This document shows positions 36,744 to 45,731 of a stretch of 64,000 nucleotides of DNA, piece by piece (within the stretch, counting starts at the first letter, position 1; the number at the start of each line of letters is the position of its first letter). The notes under the pieces were generated by a model. It saw only the letters and a list, made by a program, of their open reading frames with translations. It searched no databases and was not told where the DNA came from. The position numbers and the translations under genes were made by a program. This DNA comes from Trinickia mobilis (GTDB lineage: Bacteria > Pseudomonadota > Gammaproteobacteria > Burkholderiales > Burkholderiaceae): positions 195,576 through 259,575 of the forward strand of contig NZ_JAFLRF010000010.1 in NCBI RefSeq assembly GCF_017315705.1. The letters are read 5' to 3'.

Positions 36744-37447
36744 GCGCGCTCGTCGAAATCCGCCATCTCGACGCGTGGTACGGCGCGAGCCAGGTGCTGT
36801 TCGGCGTCGATCTGCAAGTGGACGCGGGCGAAATCGTCGCGCTTGTCGGACGCAATGCGTCGGGCCGCTCGACGCTGGCGAAGGCGATCGTCGGGCTGGT
36901 GCGCGCGAGCGGCACGATCCGGTTTGCGGGCCACGAGCTCGGCGGGCTGCGCACGTTCGAAATCGCGCGCCGGGGCATCGCCTACGTGGCCGAACAGCGC
37001 GACGTATTTCCGGCGCTGACCGTCGAAGAGAATCTGCAGCTCGGCGTGATGCCGGGCACGCGGCGGCGGGCGCCCCGTTTCGAGGCCGCCGACGCGTTCG
37101 CGCTGTTTCCGATCCTCGCGGCGCGCCGATCCGCCGAGGCCGGGGCGCTGTCGGGCGGCGAGCAGCAGATGCTCGCGCTCGCGCGTGCGCTGATGGGCGA
37201 GCCGCGGTTTCTGATCGTCGACGAGCCGGCCGAGGGGCTTGCGCCCCAGGCGGTCGAACGAGTCGGCGCGTGCTTGCGGCAACTGAGCGAGCAAGGCGTC
37301 GCGATCCTGCTCATCGAGCAACGGATGCAGTTCGCGCGAGATCTGGCGACACGGGCGGCGGTGATCGGGGGCGGGCGAATCGTCTGCGAAGGTCGCTTCG
37401 ACGAGCTCGATCGCGCGACGGTCGACGCCTGGCTCGCGCCGGGCTGA
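36740..37447 (+). CDS. livF: branched-chain amino acid ABC transporter ATPase, LivF type, with altered Walker A
   Basis: The 235-residue protein is LivF by its start (LVEIRHLDAWYGASQVLFGVDL), Q-loop YVAEQRDVFPALTVEENL, signature LSGGEQQMLALARAL, Walker B FLIVDEPAEGLAP and H-like IEQRMQFARDLATRAAVI. The Walker A reads GRNASGRST: the catalytic Lys is Arg. All other ATPase motifs are intact, so the protein may still dimerise with LivG but turn over ATP poorly at one site. The ATG overlaps the livG stop. It ends the operon, with the FliB-like gene converging 12 bp away. Confidence 0.88.
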   Translation: MSALVEIRHLDAWYGASQVLFGVDLQVDAGEIVALVGRNASGRSTLAKAIVGLVRASGTIRFAGHELGGLRTFEIARRGIAYVAEQRDVFPALTVEENLQLGVMPGTRRRAPRFEAADAFALFPILAARRSAEAGALSGGEQQMLALARALMGEPRFLIVDEPAEGLAPQAVERVGACLRQLSEQGVAILLIEQRMQFARDLATRAAVIGGGRIVCEGRFDELDRATVDAWLAPG

Positions 37448-37458
37448 ATCGCCTGAGC

Positions 37459-38682
37459 TTACTTCAGCACCGCCAAGAGGCGCGGCAAGGAATCCCAATG
37501 GCATTGCTGCAGCGTCTGCTCGACGTTCTGAGCAAACTGCGACTGATGCTGGAACGCCCGGCAAAAAGCCCACACGCCGTCGACGATTTCGTCGTCGTGC
37601 AGCGGCCGGTCCACGGCGTTCGCACAGGCGGCGAGCATGCCGCGCACGATGCCGAACACGACCACCCAGCGCCGATGCTGCAGGAGCGGCGAGCCGGAGC
37701 CCCACGGGAACGTGTCCCGTATCGTCTCGTTGAGCAGGAAACGCGTGAGGATCGCGTCGTAGTGCTCGGTCCGATCGAGAAGCGCACGGCCTGCGCGATA
37801 GCGCTCGACGATCGTATCGAGCGCCGCCTGGCCTTGCTCGTTTGCGCCGAGCCCGGCTGCGACGCGCTCGAACACGGCGGCGAGACGCCCGCGCTTCTGC
37901 TGCGGCCGCCATTTGCAAAGCATGACGGCAAAGAGTTCGGCTTGCCGTCGATCGTTGCGCGGCAGACCGGAAAGGCCCGAGAGGATGTCTCCACTTTGCA
38001 CGAGCGCGGTCAGCTGATCGAGCAGGACGGGCACTTGACCGAGCCGTTGCTCGCGCATGAGCGTTTCGAGCTGATCGCACAGCAGGCCGAGCACCGCAAG
38101 GCGGTCGGCGAGATCGAGTTCCTTCACGCGCAGCAGTTGCATCGTCCAGGCGCGCGCCGCAAATAGCGCATTGTCGGAAAGGGCGCCGAACGATTTGTCG
38201 GCCAGGGTTGCGGCGCGTGCCGGAAGGGCATGGGCCTCGAAGTCGAACGCGTCGTCGCGGAGCAGCGCAAGCCGTGCGGCCTCCGGGCACGACAGCGTGA
38301 GAACCTGCTCGTACTGGCCCGCAAAGCGCTGCGTGGTGCGCGGATAGGCGTGGCAGGTATTGCTGAGCGCCTCTTCTCCGAGCTTCATCTGGACCTGGCA
38401 CAAGCCGCTCGCATCCTGCATGCCGCAACGGCCGTCGTCGTCATGCTGCTTGAGGGTGCCGTAGTCGTGCGCGCCGCGCGCGTGGCGGTTGCGCTGGAGA
38501 AAAATCTTGAAGCGCGGCGCGAGATCCGGATCCGGCGTCGCTTTGTAGCGCAAGAACGCGGGCTTATCGACCGTGACGCGCCAACCGGCGCAGCAGCTGG
38601 CGGGGCATTGCGGCCCAACGCAGGCGAAGCGCGTCACGTATCGGGGCACGATCATCGTGTGCGTGACGAGTGTCTGTTTCAT
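37459..38682 (-). CDS. FliB-like protein (lysine-N-methylase family)
   Basis: The 407-residue protein resembles FliB, which methylates flagellin lysines in Salmonella. It has the cysteine cluster CVGPQCPASCCAGW near residue 22 and further cysteines in GRCGMQDASGLCQVQ, NTCHAYPRTTQ and LTLSCPEAARLALL, consistent with an iron-sulfur or zinc site, followed by a helical C-terminal region. ATG at 38682 places the conserved TLVTHTMIVPRYVTRFAC at the N-terminus; the frame is open a further 54 codons. No flagellar genes are in the window, so the methyl acceptor is unknown. Confidence 0.75.
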   Translation of the reverse strand: MKQTLVTHTMIVPRYVTRFACVGPQCPASCCAGWRVTVDKPAFLRYKATPDPDLAPRFKIFLQRNRHARGAHDYGTLKQHDDDGRCGMQDASGLCQVQMKLGEEALSNTCHAYPRTTQRFAGQYEQVLTLSCPEAARLALLRDDAFDFEAHALPARAATLADKSFGALSDNALFAARAWTMQLLRVKELDLADRLAVLGLLCDQLETLMREQRLGQVPVLLDQLTALVQSGDILSGLSGLPRNDRRQAELFAVMLCKWRPQQKRGRLAAVFERVAAGLGANEQGQAALDTIVERYRAGRALLDRTEHYDAILTRFLLNETIRDTFPWGSGSPLLQHRRWVVVFGIVRGMLAACANAVDRPLHDDEIVDGVWAFCRAFQHQSQFAQNVEQTLQQCHWDSLPRLLAVLK

Positions 38683-38821
38683 ATCGACCGGCAGCGTTTT
38701 CCAAAATGACGTGAGCGGGCGCGCGGGGCTTGCGGGCGCCGCGGTGCGAGAGGCCGCGAATTGCGGCGGGCTACGAAAAGCCATAGGCGGCTTTATCTCG
38801 AAAGAACTTAAGGACGTGCGA

Positions 38822-38850
38822 CAAAAAAGCCCGATGCAATGCATCGGGCC
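38822..38850 (-). terminator. terminator of the leftward iol operon
   Basis: On the minus strand GCCCGATGCA pairs with TGCATCGGGC around a single base and is followed by TTTTTT. It lies about 30 bases after the iolB stop. Confidence 0.9.
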
Positions 38851-38880
38851 AGAAGTCTCGGATTGTGCTGATGGTTGGAA

Positions 38881-39684
38881 TCAGGTGGGCGGCTTCTCGA
38901 TGATCCACTCGTGCGCCGGATCGTTCTTGAAGTGCCAGACGCGCTCGCGCCCGGCCATCACGTTGAGGTAGTACGAGTCGTATCCATAGGGCACGACCAC
39001 CGGGTGGTAGCCGCGCGGCACCATCACGACGTCGTGGTCCTCGACGGCCATCGATTCGTCGATGTCGCGCAGGTCCGTATAGACGCGCTGGAACGCGAAC
39101 CCTTGCGGCGGATTGAGGCGGTGGTAGTAAGTCTCCTCGAGCGAGCTTTCGAGCGGCACGTTGTCGGTGTCGTGCTTGTGCGGCGGATAGCTCGAAGCGT
39201 GCCCGCCCGGCGTCCGCACTTCGACGACGAGCAGCGATTCGGCCGGCTCGGTCTGCGGAAGGATGTCGCAGACGTAGCGCGTGTTCAGGCTCTTGCCGCG
39301 CACCGACCGCTGCATCTGCGCGGGCTCGATCAGGCGCACCGGATAGCGACCTTCGGCCGGCGCGGTCGCCACGCCGATTTCGGCGGCGCGCTCTGCGCGA
39401 ACCGTGGTGCGCACGTTCGGCGGCAGATAGAGGGCGTAAGGCGCCGAGTCTTCGAAGACGCTGTCGCGCGAGCCGAGGCTCGTCCATTTTTGGTCGCCGG
39501 CGTCGACCGAGACCGCGCCCGTGAGCACGACGATGCACGCTTCGCGCTTGCCCTCGTAGACGTACAGCACCTCGTCCTTTTCGAGCCGGTACGCGGCGAA
39601 CCCGACGTACCTCCACATCGCCGATTCCGGCGTCACGCGCGCGATCGTCTGACCTTCGCGCTGGGCTTTGACTAATAGGCTCAT
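38881..39684 (-). CDS. iolB: 5-deoxy-glucuronate isomerase
   Basis: IolB converts 5-deoxy-glucuronate to 5-dehydro-2-deoxygluconate in inositol catabolism. The 267-residue cupin-fold protein has the metal-binding PPHKHDTDN with LESSLEETYYHRLNPPQGFAFQRVYT, and PRGYHPVVVPYGYDSYYLNVMAG, as in known IolB proteins. The ATG at 39684 directly follows GGGAGGCAAC, so the ribosome site lies inside an 83-bp repeat and is paired in a 10-bp stem. It is the last gene of the operon. Confidence 0.95.
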   Translation of the reverse strand: MSLLVKAQREGQTIARVTPESAMWRYVGFAAYRLEKDEVLYVYEGKREACIVVLTGAVSVDAGDQKWTSLGSRDSVFEDSAPYALYLPPNVRTTVRAERAAEIGVATAPAEGRYPVRLIEPAQMQRSVRGKSLNTRYVCDILPQTEPAESLLVVEVRTPGGHASSYPPHKHDTDNVPLESSLEETYYHRLNPPQGFAFQRVYTDLRDIDESMAVEDHDVVMVPRGYHPVVVPYGYDSYYLNVMAGRERVWHFKNDPAHEWIIEKPPT

Positions 39685-39767
39685 GTTGCCTCCCGCTGGG
39701 CCGCCCCGAGGGAGGCAACCGCCCCCTCGGGGGGCAGCGCACGAAAGTGAGCGTGGGGGTGGTTCAT
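39685..39767 (-). repeat. 83-bp structured repeat, copy 1 (iolE-iolB junction), hiding the iolB ribosome site
   Basis: In the mRNA, GTTGCCTCCC (39719-39710) and GGGAGGCAAC (39694-39685) form a perfect 10-bp stem with a 15-nt loop, and the start codon follows at once. The 3' arm contains the Shine-Dalgarno GGGAGG. A second hairpin, GCCCCC with GGGGGC (39721-39735), precedes it. It differs from copy 2 at 8 of 83 positions. Confidence 0.85.
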
Positions 39768-40681
39768 CATGCTGCCTCCTTGCCGGCATCGAACGGCGCA
39801 TCGACCAGCGCGCGCAGCGTCCGATAGCCCTTTTGCGCGTATTCGTAACTGCGCGCGATCACCGGGTCCTGCTCGGCCTCGACGACGAGCCAGCCGCGAT
39901 AGCCGTGCCGTTTCAGCTTGTCGATGATCGCCGGAAAATTCACCGCGCCGTCGCCCGGCACCGTGAATGCGCCGGCGACGACCGCGTCGAGAAAGCTCCA
40001 GTTGCGGTTGCGCGCGAGCTTGATGACCGCGGGCCGCACGTCCTTGCAATGCACGTGGCACACGCGCGCGATGTGCTTGTCGAGCATGTCGAGCGGCGCG
40101 CCGCCCGCAAACGTGATGTGCCCGGCGTCGAACAAGAGGCCGACCGCATCGCTCGTGCGCGCCATCAGGCGGTCGACGTCGTCGGCCGTCTCGACATAGG
40201 CGCCCATATGATGATGATAGGCGACGCGCACGCCCTGGCTAAGCGTATAGCGCGCGAATTTTTCGAGGCGCTCGGCGTAGGCGTCCCATTGCGCGTCCGT
40301 GATAAAACGCGGGCGCTGATAGAGCGGCAGCGGGGAACCCTGGATCGAATTTTCGACTTCGCCGTAGACCATCACCGTCGCGCCGTTCTTCGCGAGCAGC
40401 TCGAGATGCGGGCCGACCGCTTCGATTTCCTCCTCGGCGCTGCGGCGCGCGAGGCGCCCCGAGTACCAGCCGGAGACGAGCGACAAGTCGTATTGCTTGA
40501 ACAGCGCCTTCAGCGCCTCCGGCTCGCGCGGGAATTTGTTGCCGAGCTCGAAGCCCTGATAGCCGATCTGGCGGCCTTCGGTCAGCGCGACTTCGAGCGG
40601 CGTCTCGCCGCCGAGCGAGGGCAGGTCGTCGTTCATCCACGACAGCGGATTGATGCCGATGCGTACTTCGAATGCGTTCAT
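39767..40681 (-). CDS. iolE: inosose dehydratase
   Basis: IolE dehydrates 2-keto-myo-inositol to the cyclohexanedione used by IolD. The 304-residue TIM barrel of the xylose isomerase-like superfamily begins VRIGINPLSWMNDDLPSLGGETPLE, the IolE signature, and has metal-ligand residues in VAYHHHMGAYVET, LLFDAGHITFAGG, VCHVHCKDVRP and VVEAEQDP. The ATG at 40681 follows GGGAGGCATC of the second repeat copy. It sits between iolD and iolB. Confidence 0.95.
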   Translation of the reverse strand: MNAFEVRIGINPLSWMNDDLPSLGGETPLEVALTEGRQIGYQGFELGNKFPREPEALKALFKQYDLSLVSGWYSGRLARRSAEEEIEAVGPHLELLAKNGATVMVYGEVENSIQGSPLPLYQRPRFITDAQWDAYAERLEKFARYTLSQGVRVAYHHHMGAYVETADDVDRLMARTSDAVGLLFDAGHITFAGGAPLDMLDKHIARVCHVHCKDVRPAVIKLARNRNWSFLDAVVAGAFTVPGDGAVNFPAIIDKLKRHGYRGWLVVEAEQDPVIARSYEYAQKGYRTLRALVDAPFDAGKEAA

Positions 40682-40764
40682 GATGCCTCCCGCCGGGCCG
40701 CCCCAAGGGAGGCATCGGCCCCCTTGGGGGGCAGCGAACGAATGTGAGCGTGGGGGTGGTTCAT
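40682..40764 (-). repeat. 83-bp structured repeat, copy 2 (iolD-iolE junction), hiding the iolE ribosome site
   Basis: In the mRNA, GATGCCTCCC (40716-40707) and GGGAGGCATC (40691-40682) form the same 10-bp stem and 15-nt loop as copy 1, with the iolE start directly after it. The second pair is A-U here and U-A in copy 1, so pairing is kept although both bases changed. Confidence 0.85.
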
Positions 40765-40799
40765 ACGAGCGATCCTTGAATTTTTGCTTCAATCCTTCG

Positions 40800-42755
40800 T
40801 CAACCGTTGTCCTTTTGGTCACCGCCGCCCGTGCTGCGCTGAGCCACTTGCTTGTCGTAGGCTTCGCGCGCCGTGCGCACGGCTTCGCGCGCCGAGACCT
40901 CCGGCACCGCGACTTCCCACCACCAGCCGCCGTCGTCGGTGGTGCGGGCGCCGTCCGTATCGATCACGACGACGCAGGTGCGGTCCGCCGCGCGGGCGCG
41001 CTTCATCGCCGCTTCCAGCTCGGCGACGTTCGCGACGTGTTCGCCGAGCGCGCCGAGCGAGCGCGCATGCGCGGCGAAGTCGATCGCCGGCGCGCCGAGC
41101 GGGCCCTGCGTGCAGTCGTCGAACATGTTGTTGAACGGCGCGCCGCCGCAGGCCTGCTGCAGACGGTTGATGCAGCCGTAGCCGCGGTTGTCGAGCACGA
41201 CGATGATGAGCTTCGCGCCGAGCATCACCGACGTCGCGATTTCGCTGTTCATCATCAGATAGCTGCCGTCGCCGACCATCACGATCACCTCGCGCTCGGG
41301 CCGCGCGAGCTTGGCGCCGAGGCCGCCCGCGATCTCGTAGCCCATGCACGAATACCCGTATTCGACGTGATACGCGCCGGGCCGGCCCGCGCGCCAGAGC
41401 TTGTGCAGCTCGGCGGGCAGGGTGCCGGCAGCGCACACGACGATGTCGTCGACGGCCGATTGGGCGAGCGCACCCTCGGCCGAGCGCTGGACGGCGCCGA
41501 TCACGTCGGCGTCGTAAGGCAGCCCGTTCGCTTGCTGCGGCGCGTTCGTGCGGGTCGTGACGGTGTCGCGCCATTCGTTTGCGAGCGATTTCGCGCGCGA
41601 GGTCCACTCGGCGTTCGCCTTCCAGTCAGCAAGGCGCATGCCGAGCGCGTCGAGCGCGCGGCGTGCATCCGCTTGAACGGTTTGAGCGCGGGCCTTGAGG
41701 CCGTCGAACGCGTTCGCGTTGATGCCGATCAGGTCCGCCTGCGTGAAGAGCGTGTTCGAGCCGGTCGTGAAATCCTGCAGCCGGGTGCCGACGGCGAGCA
41801 CGCAGTCGGCTTCGTGCGCGAGCGCGTTCGCCGCCGACGAGCCCGTCACGCCGATCGCACCCGCGTTGAGCGGATGATCCCACGGCAGCGCGCCTTTGCC
41901 CGCTTGGGTCTCGCCGACCGGGATGCCGTGCTTCTCGGCGAATGCGCGCAGCGCATCGGTCGCGCCGCGACTGTAGAGCGCGCCGCCGCCCGCGACGATC
42001 ATCGGCTGCTTGGCGCGCGTCAAGCGCGCGAGCGCCGCTTCGAGTTCTTCGTCGACGGGCGCGCTCGCATGGAACGTGACGACGCGCGGTTCGAAGAACT
42101 CGCTCGGATAGTCGTAGGCCATCGCCTGCACGTCCTGCGGCATCGCGAGCGTGACGGGGCCGCACAGCGCGGCGTCGGTCAGGACGCGCAGCGCGCGGGG
42201 CAGGGCGCTCAACAGTTGCGCGGGATGGACGATGCGGTCGAAGTAGCGCGACACCGGCTTGAATGTGTCATTCGCGGAGACGCCGCCGTCGTGGAAGTCT
42301 TCGATTTGCTGCAGCACCGGATCGGGCGCGCGCGAGACGAACACGTCGCCCGGCAGCAGCAGGACCGGCAGGCGATTGACATGCGCGAGCGCGGCAGCCG
42401 TGACGAGATTCGTCGCGCCCGGGCCGATCGAAGTCGTGACCGCCATCATCCGACGGCGGAAATGCGCCTTGGCGTAGGCGATCGCGCTGTGCGCCATTGC
42501 CTGCTCGTTGTGCGCGCGGTAGGTCGGCAGTTCGTGCCGGTACTGGTAGAGCGCCTCGCCGATCCCGGCTACGTTGCCGTGGCCGAAGATCGCGAACACG
42601 CCGCCGAAGAGCGGCTCGGAGCGCGCGCCGCCGTCCGCGGCGGCGACGCGCTGTGCCGCGAGATAGCGCACGAGCGCTTGCGCGGCGGTCAGGCGAACGG
42701 TGCTGCCCGCGGCTTGGCCCGATGCCGCGTCTTCGTGCAACGCGGGTTCGTTCAT
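40800..42755 (-). CDS. iolD: 3D-(3,5/4)-trihydroxycyclohexane-1,2-dione hydrolase
   Basis: IolD opens the ring of the trihydroxycyclohexanedione to 5-deoxy-glucuronate. The 651-residue thiamine-diphosphate enzyme has the N-terminal pyrimidine-binding part (IFGHGNVAGIGEAL, HNEQAMAHSAIAYAK with the catalytic Glu), a central domain, and the cofactor motif GDGSYLMMNSEI to VVLDNRGYGCIN. AGGAG precedes the ATG at 42755. The start overlaps the iolC stop by four bases, so the two are translationally coupled. Confidence 0.95.
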   Translation of the reverse strand: MNEPALHEDAASGQAAGSTVRLTAAQALVRYLAAQRVAAADGGARSEPLFGGVFAIFGHGNVAGIGEALYQYRHELPTYRAHNEQAMAHSAIAYAKAHFRRRMMAVTTSIGPGATNLVTAAALAHVNRLPVLLLPGDVFVSRAPDPVLQQIEDFHDGGVSANDTFKPVSRYFDRIVHPAQLLSALPRALRVLTDAALCGPVTLAMPQDVQAMAYDYPSEFFEPRVVTFHASAPVDEELEAALARLTRAKQPMIVAGGGALYSRGATDALRAFAEKHGIPVGETQAGKGALPWDHPLNAGAIGVTGSSAANALAHEADCVLAVGTRLQDFTTGSNTLFTQADLIGINANAFDGLKARAQTVQADARRALDALGMRLADWKANAEWTSRAKSLANEWRDTVTTRTNAPQQANGLPYDADVIGAVQRSAEGALAQSAVDDIVVCAAGTLPAELHKLWRAGRPGAYHVEYGYSCMGYEIAGGLGAKLARPEREVIVMVGDGSYLMMNSEIATSVMLGAKLIIVVLDNRGYGCINRLQQACGGAPFNNMFDDCTQGPLGAPAIDFAAHARSLGALGEHVANVAELEAAMKRARAADRTCVVVIDTDGARTTDDGGWWWEVAVPEVSAREAVRTAREAYDKQVAQRSTGGGDQKDNG

Positions 42756-44794
42756 GCTGCCTCCTGGCGGACGCTGTGATGGGCTGGCTTCGCGGCGGTC
42801 GAGCCGCGTTTGGCCGCCCGCCAAGCCTGAATCAGCGTCTCAAACGTCTTGCGCACGCCCGCGATGAGTTCGGCATCGCCGATCTCGCCGGCCAGCCACG
42901 CGCGGCTCGGCTCGTGGTGGATCGTGCGGCCGATGGTAAAGCCCTTGCAGCTCGCCGACGCGGCCGCGGCCGCGAAGCCTTCGATCAATTGCTCGACGGG
43001 CGCCGACAAGCCGAGCAGCACCACGCCGCGGCAATACGGATCGCGCTCGGCGATCAGCGCATCGATCGCCCGCCATTGCGCCGCGTCGAGCGGCGCGAGC
43101 TTCCACCACTCGGGGTAGATGCCGATGTTGTAGAGCCGCTTGAGCGCGCGGAACACGGTGTCCGGTTCGCTGGGCAGATCCGCGCGCTTCGGCGGGATCA
43201 CTTCGAGCAGCAGCTCGTGGCCGCTCGCCTGCGTCGCATCGTAGAGCGCGCGCAGTTGCGCCTCCTGTTCGATCCGCTGTTCGACCGGATCGTCCGGATG
43301 GTAGTAGACGAGGCACTTGACCACGTGCTCGTGCGGCCAGCTGATGAGCGACGTGCCGATCGAGCGGCCATGGTCGAACTCGAGCGGCACCGAGCCGGGC
43401 AGCTCCACGGGACGGCCGATCCACCAGCCCCGTCCGGTTGCCGCGTTCAGCGCGTCCTGGCCGTAGCGGTCGTCGATCAGCACGCCGACGCGGCCTTGCA
43501 AGCCGAGCCCGGCCTCCGTCTGCGCGACGGCTTCGACGAACAGGCCCTTCAGCGTCTCGATGCGCGCTTCGCTTGCGCCGGTCTGCTGCGCAAGCTCGAA
43601 GAACTGGTTGCGATGGTCGAACGCGAAGCCGAGCACTTCGTCCCACTGCTTGCGGGCGGGCGTCACGCGATGCAGGCGCGCGAGCGTCGCGTCCTTGTCG
43701 GGACGGCGCATGCGTTGCGGATCGGCGGCAGCGGCCTTTAGGAAGTAGTCGAGTTCGGCGGGCGCCGGCATCGCGGGCGCGCAGCCGTGGCGCGACACGA
43801 CGAGCGCGCCGCTCGCATTCGCGGCGCGCGCACAGTCTTCGAGCGGCTTGTCGCGCAGCCAGCCCGACAAGAACCCGGACGCGAACGCATCGCCCGCGCC
43901 GAGCACGTTCAGCACTTCGACCTCTACGCCGCCGTGGATCGGCGCATCGCCGAGCGAGGCGGGCACCGCGCCTTCGATGATCGAACAGCCGAGCGGCCCG
44001 CGCTTGACGACGAGCGTCGCGCTCGTCACGGCGCGCACCATCGCGAGCGCTTGGATCAGTTCGTGCTTGCCGCCTGCGATGCGGAACTCCTCTTCGGTGC
44101 CGATCACGAGATCGAAAAGCGGCAGGATGCGCTGCAAGTGCGCTGTCACGCTCTCGTTCGCGACGAAGCGCGTCTCGCCGTCGGCTTTGCCCGTCAAGCC
44201 CCAGAGCACCGGACGGTAGTCGATGTCGAGCACGGTGCGCACGTTGTTGCGGCGCGCGTACTCGAGCGCGCGGCGGCTCGTGCGGTTGACCTGTTCCGTT
44301 GAGAAGTGCGTGCCCGTAATCAAGAGCGCCTTCGAGGACGCAATGAACGCTTCGTCGAAATCCGCTTCGTCGACGGCCATGTCCGCGCAGTTCTCGCGAT
44401 AGAAGACGAGCGGGAACGTGTCGCGGTCTTCGAGGCCGAGCAGCACGAGGGCCGTCAGACGATCGCGGTCGACGCGCGTGTGGCTGATGTCGCAGCCTTC
44501 TTGTTCGAGCGTCTCGGTGAGAAAGCGCCCCATGTGATCGTTGCCGACGCGCGTGAGCATCGCCGATTTCAAGCCGAGCCGCGCACAGCCGAACGCGATG
44601 TTCGCGGACGAGCCGCCTAGGTACTTCGCGAAGCTCGTCACGTCTTCGAGACGCGAGCCGACCTGCTGCGCGTAGAGGTCGACCGCGAGCCGCCCCAGGC
44701 AGATGATGTCGCGCTCGCGGCCGGCCGCGAAGCGGCTCGGCTGCGGCGCGTGCTCGGCAGAGCGCCCGGTGGCGGGGTCGGTGGTGAGTGCCAT
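42752..44794 (-). CDS. iolC: 5-dehydro-2-deoxygluconokinase fused to a DUF2090 aldolase-like domain
   Basis: The 680-residue protein joins two functions. Residues 30-345 are a PfkB-type sugar kinase (ICLGRLAVDLYAQQVG, GGSSANIAFGCARLGL, and the anion-hole signature NVLGAGDAFASGFL with catalytic Asp) that phosphorylates 5-dehydro-2-deoxygluconate. The remaining 330 residues are a DUF2090 TIM-barrel domain (FAFDHRNQFFELAQ, LIDDRYGQDALNAATGRGWWIGRPVELPGS, KCLVYYHPDD), thought to cleave the product to dihydroxyacetone phosphate and malonate semialdehyde, replacing IolJ. Such fusions are known in proteobacteria. It overlaps iolD and lies 22 bp after the transporter ATPase gene. Confidence 0.93.
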   Translation of the reverse strand: MALTTDPATGRSAEHAPQPSRFAAGRERDIICLGRLAVDLYAQQVGSRLEDVTSFAKYLGGSSANIAFGCARLGLKSAMLTRVGNDHMGRFLTETLEQEGCDISHTRVDRDRLTALVLLGLEDRDTFPLVFYRENCADMAVDEADFDEAFIASSKALLITGTHFSTEQVNRTSRRALEYARRNNVRTVLDIDYRPVLWGLTGKADGETRFVANESVTAHLQRILPLFDLVIGTEEEFRIAGGKHELIQALAMVRAVTSATLVVKRGPLGCSIIEGAVPASLGDAPIHGGVEVEVLNVLGAGDAFASGFLSGWLRDKPLEDCARAANASGALVVSRHGCAPAMPAPAELDYFLKAAAADPQRMRRPDKDATLARLHRVTPARKQWDEVLGFAFDHRNQFFELAQQTGASEARIETLKGLFVEAVAQTEAGLGLQGRVGVLIDDRYGQDALNAATGRGWWIGRPVELPGSVPLEFDHGRSIGTSLISWPHEHVVKCLVYYHPDDPVEQRIEQEAQLRALYDATQASGHELLLEVIPPKRADLPSEPDTVFRALKRLYNIGIYPEWWKLAPLDAAQWRAIDALIAERDPYCRGVVLLGLSAPVEQLIEGFAAAAASASCKGFTIGRTIHHEPSRAWLAGEIGDAELIAGVRKTFETLIQAWRAAKRGSTAAKPAHHSVRQEAA

Positions 44795-44816
44795 GGTATT
44801 TCCCGGAAGTCGGTTT

Positions 44817-45626
<810 letters not shown>

Positions 45627-45636
45627 GGACTCCAGT

Positions 45637-45680
45637 GTCGATCAGCGTTGGCGCTTTAGCGCTGACTCTGATCCCATGCA
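45637..45680 (-). repeat. dispersed palindromic repeat, copy D, inside the iol transporter operon
   Basis: GTCGATCAGCGTTGGCGCTT then TAGCGCTGACTCTGATCCCATGCA, the orientation of copies B1 and B2. It occupies part of the 105-bp gap between permease and ATPase genes, so it would be transcribed within the operon mRNA. Confidence 0.7.
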
Positions 45681-45731
45681 AAGTGAAGTGAATTCAGCGA
45701 TTCATTCTCAGATCGAGGCGATCGGAAACGC

